A stretch of DNA of 64,000 nucleotides from Flavobacteriaceae bacterium (GCA_030538275.1 JAUNUH010000002.1:1-64000); one strand, 5' to 3'; numbered from the stretch's first letter, positions 44,590 through 54,966 are shown. Program-made: numbers and translations. The notes: generated by a model not told the origin, from the letters alone.

Positions 44590-47031
44590 ATGTTTCCTTA
44601 TACACTACAACAACTTCAGGACATTTTTAAAGCTCAACTCTTCGGGAATTCTCGTCAACTGATAGAACAAATTTGGATAGATTCACGCAATATTGTAGAA
44701 GGTAAAAATGGAATTTTCTTTGCTTTGAAGGGTGCACAACTCGATGGGCATCGCTTTGTGGAAGCTGCTTATGAAAAAGGAATACGCAATTTTGTCGTTA
44801 CGCATTTGCCCGAAGTGTCTATGAATGCCAATTTTTTGGTGGTAGAAAATACGCTAGTGGCACTGCAACAATGGGCAAGTTTTCACCGAGCTCTTTTTCA
44901 CTATCCTGTAATAGGAATCACTGGTAGTAACGGTAAAACCATTGTAAAAGAATGGTTGTATCAATTACTTTATAAAAAAATAAAATTAATACGTAGTCCC
45001 AAAAGTTATAATTCACAAATTGGCGTTCCATTGTCTATCCTAGAAATGATGCCCGAAATCGATTTGTCCATTATAGAATTGGGAATTTCACAACCGGGTG
45101 AAATGGAAAAAATTGCCCGTATTGTTCGACCCGACATTGCGCTCATTACCAATGTGGGCGAGGCACACGCACATTTTTTTGAAAACCGAAGTCAGCATAT
45201 AAAAGAGAAATTAAAAATTGCAAAGGAATCAAATATCATTATTTATCCCAAAGATGATGCAGATATAGAGCGATGGATAACAACCGAATATTCGGACAAA
45301 AAATTAATTTCTTTTGGCATATCGGAATTAGCCCAAGTAAGACTTTTGGAAATCTCTAATGGGGAATTACAATTGGAAGTGAATTCAAAAAAAATTCATT
45401 TTCCATTCCAATATTCAGACAGGGCTGCGATTTCTAATTTGTTGAGTTGTGTGGCTGTATTAACGGCTTTAAATTGGGATATTTCTGAATTTTTTCACGA
45501 AATTTCTAATTTGATTCCAGTGGAAATGCGGCTTGAAATCAAGGACGGCGATGAAAATATGGTCATAATCAATGATTCGTTTAATTCTGATTTATCATCT
45601 ATTCCCATAGCACTCAATGTACTAAACCAACAAACTAAACCGCTTAAAACACTCGTAATTACAGATGTTCTTCAGAATCGACTGCATGGAGAGCAGCTCT
45701 ATACCGAGGTAGCCAATTGGGTGAATGCGTACGACATCCAAAAGGTTTATTTGATAGGTGAAGAAATTGTGAATTATAAGAATAAATTCAAAAATTTTAA
45801 CGCTTCTTTTCCGGCAACACAAGATTTTTTGGAACGTTTTAGCGCGTCAGATTTTGTGGGTGAAGCCTTGTTGTTGAAAGGTGCAAGAAAATTTGAATTA
45901 GAAAAAATTTCAAAAAAGTTTGAAAGCAAATCACACGACACCATTTTGGAAGTCAATTTGCAGAATTTGCTCGAAAATGTCAATTATTTCCGGAGCAGGC
46001 TACAGCCAGAAACCAAATTGATGTGTATGGTAAAAGCCTTTGGTTATGGAACGGGTGGTTTTGAAATTGCCCAAGCACTGGAAGCGCACAGAGTAGATTA
46101 TTTGGGTGTGGCCTACGCAGATGAGGGAGCAGATTTACGGAAAAAAGGAATACGGACGCCTATTATGGTAATGAACCCCGAGCAAAGCAGTTATGACACC
46201 ATCATCGATCACAATTTAGAAGCAGAAATTTATAGTTTGCGTGTATTGGATAAATTGACGCAAAAATTAATTGACAAACAGGTGAAAACTTCTTTTCCCA
46301 TTCATATCAAACTCAATACAGGAATGAATCGTTTGGGATTTAAACCTAAAGAAATTTCGGAATTGATTCAGCGATTGGCAGATAATCCTTATGTAAGCGT
46401 TAAATCCATTTTCTCTCATTTGGCGACAAGTGATAATATGGCAGATCAATCCTTTGTTCATCAACAATTTAGCGTTTATAATGAAATGTATGAACGTATT
46501 TCGTTTAATCTTGGATATCAGCCACTTAGACATATTCTTAACACCTCAGGAATTTTAAATTTCCCTGAATATCAAATGGATATGGTACGATTAGGAATTG
46601 GAATGTATGGAGTAGCCAGTAATGAAGTGCACAAAAAACACTTGAAAACAGTTGTAACTTTCAAAACCGTAATTTCACAAATTACCGAACTCGAACCTGG
46701 GGAAAGCGTAAGTTATGGCCGAACTTTCCAAGCAGAAAAACCAATAAAACTGGCAACGCTGCCTGTGGGATATGCAGATGGGATCAAACGCAGCCAAAGC
46801 AATATGGGCGAGGTGAGTATTCATGGCAAAACAGCCAAAATTGTGGGAACCGTTTGTATGGATATGATTATGGTTGACGTGAGTCATATCAATTGTCAAG
46901 AAGGGGATGAGGTGATTATTTTTGGTGAAAATCCTGATTTAGAATCTGTTGCAGAAAAATGTAATACAATTTCGTACGAAATTCTAACTTCTGTTTCTAG
47001 CAGGGTAAAAAGGGTTTATCTCAGGGAATAA
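44590..47031 (+). CDS. Bifunctional MurF ligase/alanine racemase
   Basis: The 813-residue fusion has two parts. Residues about 1-440 form MurF: IWIDSRNIVEGKNGIFFALK, ATP loop GITGSNGKTIVKEWLYQ, FNSDLSSIPIALNVLNQQ and the C-terminal domain. Residues about 450-813 form alanine racemase: LEVNLQNLLENVNYF, PLP-lysine loop MVKAFGYGTGGFEIAQA, IHIKLNTGMNRLGFKP and, near the end, the second catalytic region VGTVCMDMIMVDVSH. It makes D-alanine and adds D-Ala-D-Ala to the UDP-muramyl tripeptide. This fusion is characteristic of Bacteroidota. No Ddl gene lies next to it. Confidence 0.96.
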   Translation: MFPYTLQQLQDIFKAQLFGNSRQLIEQIWIDSRNIVEGKNGIFFALKGAQLDGHRFVEAAYEKGIRNFVVTHLPEVSMNANFLVVENTLVALQQWASFHRALFHYPVIGITGSNGKTIVKEWLYQLLYKKIKLIRSPKSYNSQIGVPLSILEMMPEIDLSIIELGISQPGEMEKIARIVRPDIALITNVGEAHAHFFENRSQHIKEKLKIAKESNIIIYPKDDADIERWITTEYSDKKLISFGISELAQVRLLEISNGELQLEVNSKKIHFPFQYSDRAAISNLLSCVAVLTALNWDISEFFHEISNLIPVEMRLEIKDGDENMVIINDSFNSDLSSIPIALNVLNQQTKPLKTLVITDVLQNRLHGEQLYTEVANWVNAYDIQKVYLIGEEIVNYKNKFKNFNASFPATQDFLERFSASDFVGEALLLKGARKFELEKISKKFESKSHDTILEVNLQNLLENVNYFRSRLQPETKLMCMVKAFGYGTGGFEIAQALEAHRVDYLGVAYADEGADLRKKGIRTPIMVMNPEQSSYDTIIDHNLEAEIYSLRVLDKLTQKLIDKQVKTSFPIHIKLNTGMNRLGFKPKEISELIQRLADNPYVSVKSIFSHLATSDNMADQSFVHQQFSVYNEMYERISFNLGYQPLRHILNTSGILNFPEYQMDMVRLGIGMYGVASNEVHKKHLKTVVTFKTVISQITELEPGESVSYGRTFQAEKPIKLATLPVGYADGIKRSQSNMGEVSIHGKTAKIVGTVCMDMIMVDVSHINCQEGDEVIIFGENPDLESVAEKCNTISYEILTSVSSRVKRVYLRE

Positions 47032-47142
47032 TCATTGAGGCATTCATGAAATTTTTGTATATTACAACCTATTTAAAATTTGATTTTACAATCGGAATAA
47101 ATTTTGTTTAGTATTATTAAAAATAATTAAATCATTTAAAAA

Positions 47143-48144
47143 ATGACATTAGAACACGCTATGAAAACCCTGCCTATGAGAGGCTTTTTGGATATTCCTA
47201 TTCCCGATGGAATTGATTTGGTTGCAGAAATCAACCGTATGCGAAAGGAAAAGAATGCGATTATTTTAGCACATTATTATCAAATTCCTGAAATTCAGGA
47301 TATAGCTGATTTTTTGGGTGACAGTCTTCAACTGGCTAGAGCAGCGCAAAATACTGATGCAGATTTAATCGTATTTTGTGGAGTTCACTTTATGGCCGAA
47401 GCGGCAAAAATTTTAAATCCTACCAAGAAAGTTCTACTTCCAGATTTACACGCCGGCTGTTCACTGGCAGATGCTTGTTCTGGAGAGGGATTGCGAGCAT
47501 TGCGTGCACAACATCCAGGCTCTGTGGTGGTAACATATATTAATTGTGATGCAGGCACCAAGGCAGAAAGTGATTATATCGTAACCTCTTCTAATGCCGA
47601 ACATGTTATCAATCAAATTCCTGAAAATCAAAAGATTATATTTGCACCCGATAAGAATTTAGGTGCGTATTTGAGCAAACAAACAGGGCGCGAAATGATA
47701 TTGTGGGATGGCGTTTGTATTGTTCACGAAGCTTTTTCGCTAGAGCGAATTGCACAACAATTGATGGATAATCCTGATGCTAAATTAATTGCGCATCCAG
47801 AAAGTGAGGCTCCCATTTTAGAAATGTCAGATTTTGTAGGTTCAACCTCGCGCTTATTAGACTATGTCGAAAAAGACGAAGCACAATCTTTTATAGTGGC
47901 TACAGAAGAAGGAATTATTCATGAAATGCGTAAAAGAGCTCCAGAAAAAACGCTTATTCCAGCATTTCCACAAGACGAAACTTGTGCTTGCAGTGAATGT
48001 TTTTATATGAAACGAAATACGATGGAAAAATTATATTTATGCCTCAAATATGAACAACCCGAAATCTTGATGGACGAAAGCCTTCGAAAACAAGCATTGA
48101 TCCCTGTTGAACGTATGTTGGATATGAGCAAACAAATTAAATAA
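47143..48144 (+). CDS. nadA: Quinolinate synthase A
   Basis: The 333-residue [4Fe-4S] enzyme has KNAIILAHYYQIPEIQDIAD, VFCGVHFMAEAAKILNP (first cluster Cys), AGCSLADACSGEGLRAL and DGVCIVHEAF. The ending PQDETCACSECFYMKRNTME holds the last cluster cysteines. It condenses iminoaspartate with DHAP to quinolinate for NAD synthesis. NadB and NadC are not nearby. A strong terminator follows. Confidence 0.96.
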   Translation: MTLEHAMKTLPMRGFLDIPIPDGIDLVAEINRMRKEKNAIILAHYYQIPEIQDIADFLGDSLQLARAAQNTDADLIVFCGVHFMAEAAKILNPTKKVLLPDLHAGCSLADACSGEGLRALRAQHPGSVVVTYINCDAGTKAESDYIVTSSNAEHVINQIPENQKIIFAPDKNLGAYLSKQTGREMILWDGVCIVHEAFSLERIAQQLMDNPDAKLIAHPESEAPILEMSDFVGSTSRLLDYVEKDEAQSFIVATEEGIIHEMRKRAPEKTLIPAFPQDETCACSECFYMKRNTMEKLYLCLKYEQPEILMDESLRKQALIPVERMLDMSKQIK

Positions 48145-48223
48145 ATCCTATACAAAATGCTCAAAATTGGGCTTTGATTTCTAAACTGGAATCAAGGTTT
48201 TCCTATAGGTAAAACAATAATTG

Positions 48224-48259
48224 AAACGATTTAATTTCCAAAATTGAATCGTTTTTTTT
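48224..48259 (+). terminator. Intrinsic terminator of nadA
   Basis: aaacgatttaattt (48224-48237) pairs with 48241-48254 over 14 positions with one G-U pair and a three-base loop, followed by Ts to 48259. The T-run reaches the stop codon of the convergent ABC permease gene. Confidence 0.8.
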
Positions 48260-49370
48260 AACTTTTTTTACGATAACTCCATACTGCAATCAAGTTCAAC
48301 ACCAATGCAAATATTATTTCATAAATAAAAATGGGAATAAGGTCTGCAAAACCACTTCCTTTTACCATTATCATGCGTACAGCTTTCATGAAATGAGTGA
48401 TGGGTAAAAAATCGGCCAAGCTTTGCGCCCAATTGGGCATACTTTCAACCGAAGTAAATAATCCACTAAGCATGATGAAAACCATGATAAAAAAATACGC
48501 GATAAACATTGATTGTAATTGGTTGTGACTCACAGAAGAAACGATCAATCCAAAGCCCAGAATTGCAATTAAATAAATAGCAGAAAGTGCATACAATACC
48601 AATAAACTGCCTTGTGGCACCAAGCCGTAAACCAGGCGCGCAATGACGAGTCCCAAGGTGAGAACAATGAGTCCAGTTATCCAAAACGGAATCATTTTTC
48701 CTAGTATAAACTGCCATTTCTTTACCGGAGAAACGTTAATTTGCTCTATGGTTCCTACTTCTTTTTCACGTACAATATTGAGTGCGCTCAAAAATCCACC
48801 TACAATAGTGAGCAGTAAAACCAAAACGCCAGGTACAGAAAACCAATAATAATTGGCAAGTGGATTGTACCAAACCATGGATTGTACATTTATTTTCTGT
48901 GGTGGATTGACAGCGTTTCCGCTGAAAATCTGAATTTCTTGGTTAAAGTCCTGAATTACTGCCATTATATAGGCCGAGCCTAATCCAGACTTGGTGCCAT
49001 TAATCGCATCTACAAACAATCCTAGTTTTTGTGAACTCTCTCGGATGAGATGTTTTTCGAATTTAGAAGGAATATGAAGTATCGCATCCGCCTCTCCAGA
49101 ATTCAAGTAAATGATAGCTTCTTCAAAGGTATTTTCTTGTGACTGAATATGAAAATATCTAGATCCAGCCAATTTTGCCGTCAATTTTTGCGAAAAACTA
49201 CTGTTGTCGTTGTCAATTAATACCAAATTAAGCTGTTTTACCTCATAATCCATGGCCATAGGAATCAGAATTAATTGAATCAAAGGCAGCATAAGCATCA
49301 TGATCAAAATGGTTTTATCCCTGAAAATTTGTCGAAATTCTTTTTGAAGGATATATTTTAAATTTCTCAT
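48258..49370 (-). CDS. ABC-2 type transporter permease (YbhR/YhhJ-like), second copy
   Basis: The 370-residue permease has an N-terminal helix (KEFRQIFRDKTILIMMLML), a large extracytoplasmic loop (about 45-175) and five further helices. The signature NIVREKEVGTIEQINVSPVK lies near residue 205. It forms the membrane channel with the 49.4-kb permease and the two ATPases. It overlaps that gene by four bases and is the last gene of the operon. The export substrate is unknown; xenobiotic or lipid export is typical for the YbhFSR/YhiI type. Confidence 0.9.
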   Translation of the reverse strand: MRNLKYILQKEFRQIFRDKTILIMMLMLPLIQLILIPMAMDYEVKQLNLVLIDNDNSSFSQKLTAKLAGSRYFHIQSQENTFEEAIIYLNSGEADAILHIPSKFEKHLIRESSQKLGLFVDAINGTKSGLGSAYIMAVIQDFNQEIQIFSGNAVNPPQKINVQSMVWYNPLANYYWFSVPGVLVLLLTIVGGFLSALNIVREKEVGTIEQINVSPVKKWQFILGKMIPFWITGLIVLTLGLVIARLVYGLVPQGSLLVLYALSAIYLIAILGFGLIVSSVSHNQLQSMFIAYFFIMVFIMLSGLFTSVESMPNWAQSLADFLPITHFMKAVRMIMVKGSGFADLIPIFIYEIIFALVLNLIAVWSYRKKS

Positions 49371-50473
49371 TCAAGCCTGATTTTGAAGCGTTTAATCGAA
49401 ACTCCTAGCAAGACAATACTCATGATAACCAAAATCAAGGTTTCTTTCCATACATAATTGAAATCCAGCCCTTTAAGCATTATATTTTTGACTATAATAT
49501 AATACCATTTTGCCGGAATCAAGTTTGAAATCCATTGAAAAAAAATCGGCATATTTTCTAATGGAAAAATAAATCCTGTAAAAATAATAGTAGGCAAAAG
49601 CAGACCCATCATCGAAATTAATAGCGCCTGTTGCTGTGTTTGTGCAATAGTAGAAATTACCAATCCAAATAGTAAACTGGTAAGGATGAATAACAAACTT
49701 TCGAGTGTGAGTAGTACCATACTTCCCATAATCGGAACTTCTAAAACCGTGATGGCCAGCACTAGGATAAAAGCAAAATTGAACAGTGATAACACCAAAT
49801 AAGGAACGGCTTTGGCCACAAGCACCAGCCAAGGCTGAAATGGAGAAACCAATAGAATTTCCATAGTCCCGAGTTCTTTTTCGCGCACCACCGCTACAGA
49901 AGTAAGTGCGGTACAAATTATCATAAGTATCAAAGCCAAAACGCCAGGTACAAAATTTACAGAACCGTTTTGTTCTTCATTAAACATCATTCGAATTTCT
50001 GGTTCAATTCGCATAAAACTAACAGACAATTTGTTCATGTCCTGTGTTTGTTGAGCGGTTATTGCAGAGATGTATTGAATGATACTTTTTGCGGTATTAG
50101 GTTCGGTTCCATCTGTAATTATTTGAATATCAGAAGAATTTAATTTATATAAATTTCTTTCAAAATGCACAGGAATATGAATTACGGCTTTGATTTTTCC
50201 TTTTTTAAACTCCGAATCCAATAAACTTTGGGGGATTTTTTTATGATGAACGATAAAATTGGAAGTAGCAGCAATACGACGCGACAATTCTCGTGAAGCG
50301 GTATCATTAGCATAATCAGAAATGATAATTTCTACATTTTTCACTTCTGTCGTGAGAGCAAATCCAAATAATAAAATTTGAATAAATGGCAATCCAAACA
50401 TGATAATCAAAGTTCTTTGATCTCGAAAAACATGTAAAAATTCTTTTCTAATAAAAACCCACAATTTTCTCAT
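49367..50473 (-). CDS. ABC-2 type transporter permease (YbhS-like), first copy
   Basis: The 368-residue protein is of the same architecture as its neighbour: LWVFIRKEFLHVFRDQRTLI, an extracytoplasmic domain, and SVAVVREKELGTMEILLVSP. The two permeases are recognisably related and probably heterodimerise. It overlaps the upstream ATPase and downstream permease by four bases each, indicating translational coupling. Confidence 0.9.
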   Translation of the reverse strand: MRKLWVFIRKEFLHVFRDQRTLIIMFGLPFIQILLFGFALTTEVKNVEIIISDYANDTASRELSRRIAATSNFIVHHKKIPQSLLDSEFKKGKIKAVIHIPVHFERNLYKLNSSDIQIITDGTEPNTAKSIIQYISAITAQQTQDMNKLSVSFMRIEPEIRMMFNEEQNGSVNFVPGVLALILMIICTALTSVAVVREKELGTMEILLVSPFQPWLVLVAKAVPYLVLSLFNFAFILVLAITVLEVPIMGSMVLLTLESLLFILTSLLFGLVISTIAQTQQQALLISMMGLLLPTIIFTGFIFPLENMPIFFQWISNLIPAKWYYIIVKNIMLKGLDFNYVWKETLILVIMSIVLLGVSIKRFKIRLE

Positions 50474-51216
50474 ATTTCACTTCTTTTTGCCACTCGTGCC
50501 AATTGAAAAAATACTTCATCCATGGAATTTGCGCCAAAGTTTTCTCGTAAATTTGCAGGTGTGTCCAAAGCTTCAATTCTACCGTCAACCATGATAGAAA
50601 CACGGTCGCAATACTCAGATTCATCCATATAATGCGTTGTTACAAAGACTGTTACGACGTTTTCTGCCGCTTCATAAATCATATCCCAAAACTGTCTGCG
50701 TGTTACAGGGTCAACACCACCTGTGGGCTCATCTAGAAAAACGATTTGGGGACGATGAAAAACAGCTACAGAAAATGCCAGCTTCTGTCTCCAACCCAAG
50801 GGTAAAGACGAAACTACTTTTCGCGCTTCATTTTCCAGACCAAGTTCGTAGATTAATTCCTTACTTCTTTGTTTGATTTCGAACTTGGAAACGCCATAAA
50901 TGCCTGCAAAAAACTGAATATTTTCTAATGGAGTCAAATCTTCATACAACGAAAATCTTTGACTCATATATCCTATGTTTTTCTTGATTTTTTCGGCTTC
51001 TTTATATACATCAAAACCCGCAACAATAGCACCGCCCGAACTTGGAGTAAGCAAACCTGTAAGCATTTTCATTGCAGTTGTTTTTCCTGCTCCATTCGCT
51101 CCTAAAAATCCAAAAACTTCGCCTTTCTTTACCTCAAAGCTGATGTTGTCAACTGCCGTAAATTCTCCAAATTTTTTTGTGAGCTCATGACAAGAAATGG
51201 CGATATTATTTGGCAT
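50470..51216 (-). CDS. ABC transporter ATP-binding protein
   Basis: The 248-residue ATPase has Walker A FGFLGANGAGKTTAMKML, Q-loop IGYMSQRFSLYEDL, signature SSLPLGWRQKLAFSVAVF (LPLGW in place of LSGG) and Walker B QIVFLDEPTGGVDPVTRRQF. It drives the export complex. The variant signature is shared with YbhF-type domains. It overlaps the end of the preceding ATPase gene by 11 nt. Confidence 0.92.
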   Translation of the reverse strand: MPNNIAISCHELTKKFGEFTAVDNISFEVKKGEVFGFLGANGAGKTTAMKMLTGLLTPSSGGAIVAGFDVYKEAEKIKKNIGYMSQRFSLYEDLTPLENIQFFAGIYGVSKFEIKQRSKELIYELGLENEARKVVSSLPLGWRQKLAFSVAVFHRPQIVFLDEPTGGVDPVTRRQFWDMIYEAAENVVTVFVTTHYMDESEYCDRVSIMVDGRIEALDTPANLRENFGANSMDEVFFQLARVAKRSEI

Positions 51217-52129
51217 TTTTGGATTGCATATTTTGAGTTAAACGAATAAAAACATCTTCGATAGAGGCTTGAATTTCTTTTATTTTGAAATCTTCACCTT
51301 GTAAATATTTATTTGTAATCGATTCAATATCTGTCGATTGGTGTTTGAGTGTAAGGTGTAATTTATCACCAAATGAATAAATTGATTCTACTTCGGGAAT
51401 TTGATTTAGAATTTTTTTTAGTTTAAAATTGTGGGTCGATTGAAGTGCAAATAATTTTTTAGGAAATGTTTCGACAATTTCTTTGGGTGTTCCAATCTGC
51501 ATGATTTTTCCATGTTGAATCAGTGCTATTTTATCACAAAGCACGGCTTCGTCCATATAAGGTGTCGAAACTAAAATAGTAATACCTTTTTGCTTGAGAT
51601 TTTGCAACATTTCCCAAAATTCTCGACGCGAAACGGCATCAACACCCGTGGTGGGTTCATCTAGAAATAATACGGACGGATTATTGATCAATGCGCAAGA
51701 CAATGCCAGTTTTTGCTTCATTCCACCCGAAAGTTTTCCGGCTCTACGTTTTTTGAAGGGCTCAATTTGTTTGTAGATATCCCGAATCAAATGATAATTT
51801 TCTTGAATAGATGAACCAAAAAGTGAAGCAAAAAAATGCAAATTTTCTTCAACCGATAAATCCTGATAAAGAGAAAATTTTCCCGGCATATATCCCACTT
51901 GATTCCGAATGGATTGATAATCAGACTGTATATCATGTTGCATGACAAAGGCTTGGCCTGAACTGGGAAGAATCAAAGTTGTTAAAATTCTGAAAATACT
52001 TGTTTTTCCTGCTCCGTCTGGACCAATCAAACCAAATAATTCTCCTTTTTCTACATCAAAAGAAACTTGGTTTAATACTTGTCGATTGGCATAACTTTTA
52101 CTGATATTTTGTACGCGAATGGCTGTCAT
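51206..52129 (-). CDS. ABC transporter ATP-binding protein
   Basis: The 307-residue ATPase has Walker A GLIGPDGAGKTSIFRIL, signature AGKLSGGMKQKLALSCALIN and Walker B SVLFLDEPTTGVDAVSRREF. An extra C-terminal regulatory part of about 80 residues is present. In E. coli YbhF both ATPase halves are in one chain; here they are separate genes. It begins directly after the HlyD-family gene. Confidence 0.92.
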   Translation of the reverse strand: MTAIRVQNISKSYANRQVLNQVSFDVEKGELFGLIGPDGAGKTSIFRILTTLILPSSGQAFVMQHDIQSDYQSIRNQVGYMPGKFSLYQDLSVEENLHFFASLFGSSIQENYHLIRDIYKQIEPFKKRRAGKLSGGMKQKLALSCALINNPSVLFLDEPTTGVDAVSRREFWEMLQNLKQKGITILVSTPYMDEAVLCDKIALIQHGKIMQIGTPKEIVETFPKKLFALQSTHNFKLKKILNQIPEVESIYSFGDKLHLTLKHQSTDIESITNKYLQGEDFKIKEIQASIEDVFIRLTQNMQSKNAK

Positions 52130-53065
52130 TTACTGCGTTTGGAATAAAACTTCTGCATACATGCCTATTTTCAAAAAACCATCATTTTTTACTTTTATTT
52201 TGATGGCGTAAACCAAATTTGCCCTTTCTTTTTTGGTCTGTATGGTTTTAGGAGAAAATTCTGCCTGATCGGAAATCCAGGTAATTTGGCCCGGATAGTA
52301 TTTATACGATTCTCCCTCATCTATTCTAATCCTAACTTGTTGATTTAATTGTATTTGTGATAATTGATCACCACTCACATAAGCTTTTAAAAATACATTT
52401 TCCAAATTAGCGATTTTATACAAAGGTTTTCCAAGAAGAGCCATTTCACCAGCTTTTGCGTAAGTTGTTAATACTGTGCCATCTATTGGATTCATCACTT
52501 TTCCCAAATCTATTTGATATTGAACTTGATCGGCAGATTTTTGTATAGGTTCACTTTCGCTCAATATTTGCCGGTTTTGATCGGCCGCCATAGATTCATA
52601 TAATTTAATCTGTGCGCGCTGCGTTTGCATTTCTCGCTGAATCTGAATCATTTGTGCGTTTATATCATCCAATTGTTTTCTGGGAGCAGCATCGGCCTCG
52701 ACCAATTTCTGGGTACGCCTTTTTTCAAATTCCAATTTCTCTAATTGTGATTGTAGGGTCGCCAATTGATTTTCAACTACTTTGATTTGGGTATTTGGCG
52801 ATACTGTTTTTTGTTTTAAAGCAGAATGACGCGAAATAAGTTGCTCTTTTTGAAGCTGTTGCGCTTCGGTATCAATTAGTACGGCCAGCTCACCTTGATT
52901 CAGTTTCATACCTTCATCTACAAAAAAATCAAGGATGATTCCAGATTGTTGAGCGGCAACCCATACTTCGTCTGACTCAATATAGCCGGCTGCATCAAAA
53001 TCCGAGACGGGCAATTGACAGGCATTCCAAGCTACAAACAAGAATAGAAATAGTAATTTTTTCAT
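52130..53065 (-). CDS. HlyD-family membrane fusion lipoprotein (YbhG-like)
   Basis: The 311-residue protein has a lipoprotein signal (MKKLLFLFLFVAWNAC; Cys16). A biotinyl-lipoyl segment (VDEGMKLNQGELAVLIDTEA), a long coiled-coil hairpin (about 75-170) and a beta-barrel domain with NPIDGTVLTTYAKAGEMALL follow. It bridges the inner-membrane ABC complex and the TolC channel. It lies one base after the TolC-type gene. Confidence 0.9.
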   Translation of the reverse strand: MKKLLFLFLFVAWNACQLPVSDFDAAGYIESDEVWVAAQQSGIILDFFVDEGMKLNQGELAVLIDTEAQQLQKEQLISRHSALKQKTVSPNTQIKVVENQLATLQSQLEKLEFEKRRTQKLVEADAAPRKQLDDINAQMIQIQREMQTQRAQIKLYESMAADQNRQILSESEPIQKSADQVQYQIDLGKVMNPIDGTVLTTYAKAGEMALLGKPLYKIANLENVFLKAYVSGDQLSQIQLNQQVRIRIDEGESYKYYPGQITWISDQAEFSPKTIQTKKERANLVYAIKIKVKNDGFLKIGMYAEVLFQTQ

Positions 53066-53066
53066 T

Positions 53067-54323
53067 TCACAGACCGGTTATATTTTTTAGATTTTCTTTA
53101 CTTTTGATGTATAATATTTCGTGCAAATTTTTGGTGATTTCTGCCGAATGCAAAGCATTGAGTTTATTTATAAATTCATGCGAATTGATTACTCCATTTT
53201 GTAACTGCGCTTCTGCAGATTTTACAACTTCACGACGTAATTCGATAATAGCCTCATCTTTCAAAATGAGTTGTTCATATTTAGCCATTTGAGACAATTC
53301 CTTTTGCGATTCTATTTGGGTATTTAATAGAAATGCTTCTTTTTCTGTATTGAATTTATCCATTTGAAAATCAATTATTTCTAATTCTTTTTTTTCTGTG
53401 TAAAAACCAGAAATTTTCCATTGAAACTGAATTCCACCTATAGCAAAAGGCTCAAATGAGTTTTTGAGCATGTTCAGACCTGGTCTTCCATATCCGGCAT
53501 TTAAAAATCCATTAATTTGTGGAAAACGATGCTGCCAAATTTGTTTTTTTCTGAGTTCTAGATTTTTCCTCTGCAATTCAAACAGCTGTAACTCAGGTCT
53601 TTGATTGTCATAGTTGGGGTTTAAAACATTATCTTCCACCCATAGAAGTTTTGTATCAGCCGTCAAAGACACACCTGTAAGTTCGGATAGCATTTGCAAG
53701 GCAGCCGTTTTGTCGTGGTGAATTTCTTCCGTTGTCATCTGGGCTGATAGTAATTCAGCTTTTAATTCATTTACCACACTTTTGTAGGTAACGCCCTCCT
53801 TCAACGCAAGCTCTGCTTTGGATAACGCAGCATTCATATTTTCTTCCAGTAAATTTCTTTGTTGAATCTGTTTATCATAGAGTAAAATACCAAAAAAAAG
53901 TTGAGCCACACGCTCTCTGAGTTTGTATAAATTGAGCTCATTTTTTTTGTCTTCAATCAATTGAGACATAAGTATTTGCTCTTGATGTAATTTCACTTTT
54001 CCACCATCAAAAATTAATTGATAAACTTCTGCCTGAACTTTATATTGATCTTTACTCATAGGATCTATATGAAAATTGGGCAAGGTCACGGGAATTTCTG
54101 TTACATCGGATTGATAGGTTGCTCCACCGCTGATCTGTGCTTGTGGTAGCCAGGCTTTTCGCGAATTTTGAATTTGAAGTTCTGTAGTTTTTTTATTCAT
54201 TTCAAATTGTTGATATAATGGGAAATGAATCTGTGCTTGTTCGTACAAATAAGCAAGCGTATATTCCTGAGCTTGCAAAGTGAAACTTGAAATTAAGCTG
54301 AAAAAAATCAAAAATTCTCTCAT
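53067..54323 (-). CDS. TolC-family outer membrane efflux protein
   Basis: The 418-residue protein has a signal peptide (MREFLIFFSLISSFTLQA) and two OEP repeats with long helices (LRERVAQLFFGILLYDKQIQ; LELRKKQIWQHRFPQINGFL). It forms the outer-membrane exit of the tripartite exporter. The reading frame begins inside the last codons of the TetR gene (four-base overlap). Confidence 0.9.
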   Translation of the reverse strand: MREFLIFFSLISSFTLQAQEYTLAYLYEQAQIHFPLYQQFEMNKKTTELQIQNSRKAWLPQAQISGGATYQSDVTEIPVTLPNFHIDPMSKDQYKVQAEVYQLIFDGGKVKLHQEQILMSQLIEDKKNELNLYKLRERVAQLFFGILLYDKQIQQRNLLEENMNAALSKAELALKEGVTYKSVVNELKAELLSAQMTTEEIHHDKTAALQMLSELTGVSLTADTKLLWVEDNVLNPNYDNQRPELQLFELQRKNLELRKKQIWQHRFPQINGFLNAGYGRPGLNMLKNSFEPFAIGGIQFQWKISGFYTEKKELEIIDFQMDKFNTEKEAFLLNTQIESQKELSQMAKYEQLILKDEAIIELRREVVKSAEAQLQNGVINSHEFINKLNALHSAEITKNLHEILYIKSKENLKNITGL

Positions 54324-54937
54324 GATTTCTCGGGTTTAATATCTAGTAAAGTTTTGGCCCACAGCGGAACCATATGTTTGCGCTCTGCCATTATCTCATT
54401 TAATTCCAAATTTGTGTTTTGGGCCAAAATGTGAAGAACAGGTTTCATTACAAATGGGAAAATATTGAGTCCTAAAATATTGATAAGTAGGTTTTCAGGT
54501 CGAATTTCTGCATTTTCTGCTTTTAATTGCCTTATTAAAACTGAATTTTGTATAAAATCATTTTGCAGAAGATGTTCAGAAAATTTGTGGGGATTTTTGT
54601 GAATTTCACCTAAAATAAAAATAGGCAAATCAGGATTGCTGCTTAACATGGAAAAATAGCGGTCAGACAAAAGTTGAATTTTCTCTTCTATAGATGTTTC
54701 AGAATCATTAAAAACAGGTAACAGCGAACCAAAGAAAGTTAGAAATTTTTCTTGCATGATAATTCTAAACAGGTTTTCCTTACTTCTGAAATAATAATTT
54801 ACCAAGGCGGGATTTATCTCGGCTTGCGTAGCAATTTCACGCGTTGTAGTTGCTGTAAAACCCTTTTCTGTAAATAGTTTTTGAGCTGCAGTTTTAATTT
54901 TTTCTTCGGTAGAGCTGTCTTTTATCTTTGAATTCAT
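54320..54937 (-). CDS. TetR/AcrR-family repressor of the exporter operon
   Basis: The 205-residue regulator has the HTH at residues about 12-58 (KIKTAAQKLFTEKGFTATTT then REIATQAEINPALVNYYFRS). The C-terminal part is an all-helical ligand-binding domain. It is the first gene of the seven-gene export operon. A palindrome overlaps its promoter, so it likely represses its own operon and is released by a transported compound. The ATG follows the -7 box by five bases. Confidence 0.92.
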   Translation of the reverse strand: MNSKIKDSSTEEKIKTAAQKLFTEKGFTATTTREIATQAEINPALVNYYFRSKENLFRIIMQEKFLTFFGSLLPVFNDSETSIEEKIQLLSDRYFSMLSSNPDLPIFILGEIHKNPHKFSEHLLQNDFIQNSVLIRQLKAENAEIRPENLLINILGLNIFPFVMKPVLHILAQNTNLELNEIMAERKHMVPLWAKTLLDIKPEKS

Positions 54938-54941
54938 GAAA

Positions 54942-54949
54942 CAAAGGTA
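54942..54949 (-). promoter_or_regulatory. -7 box of the exporter operon
   Basis: On the minus strand this is TACCTTTG, ending five bases before the TetR ATG. The operator palindrome lies just upstream over the expected -33 region. Confidence 0.55.
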
Positions 54950-54966
54950 AAAAATATTTTTTACAA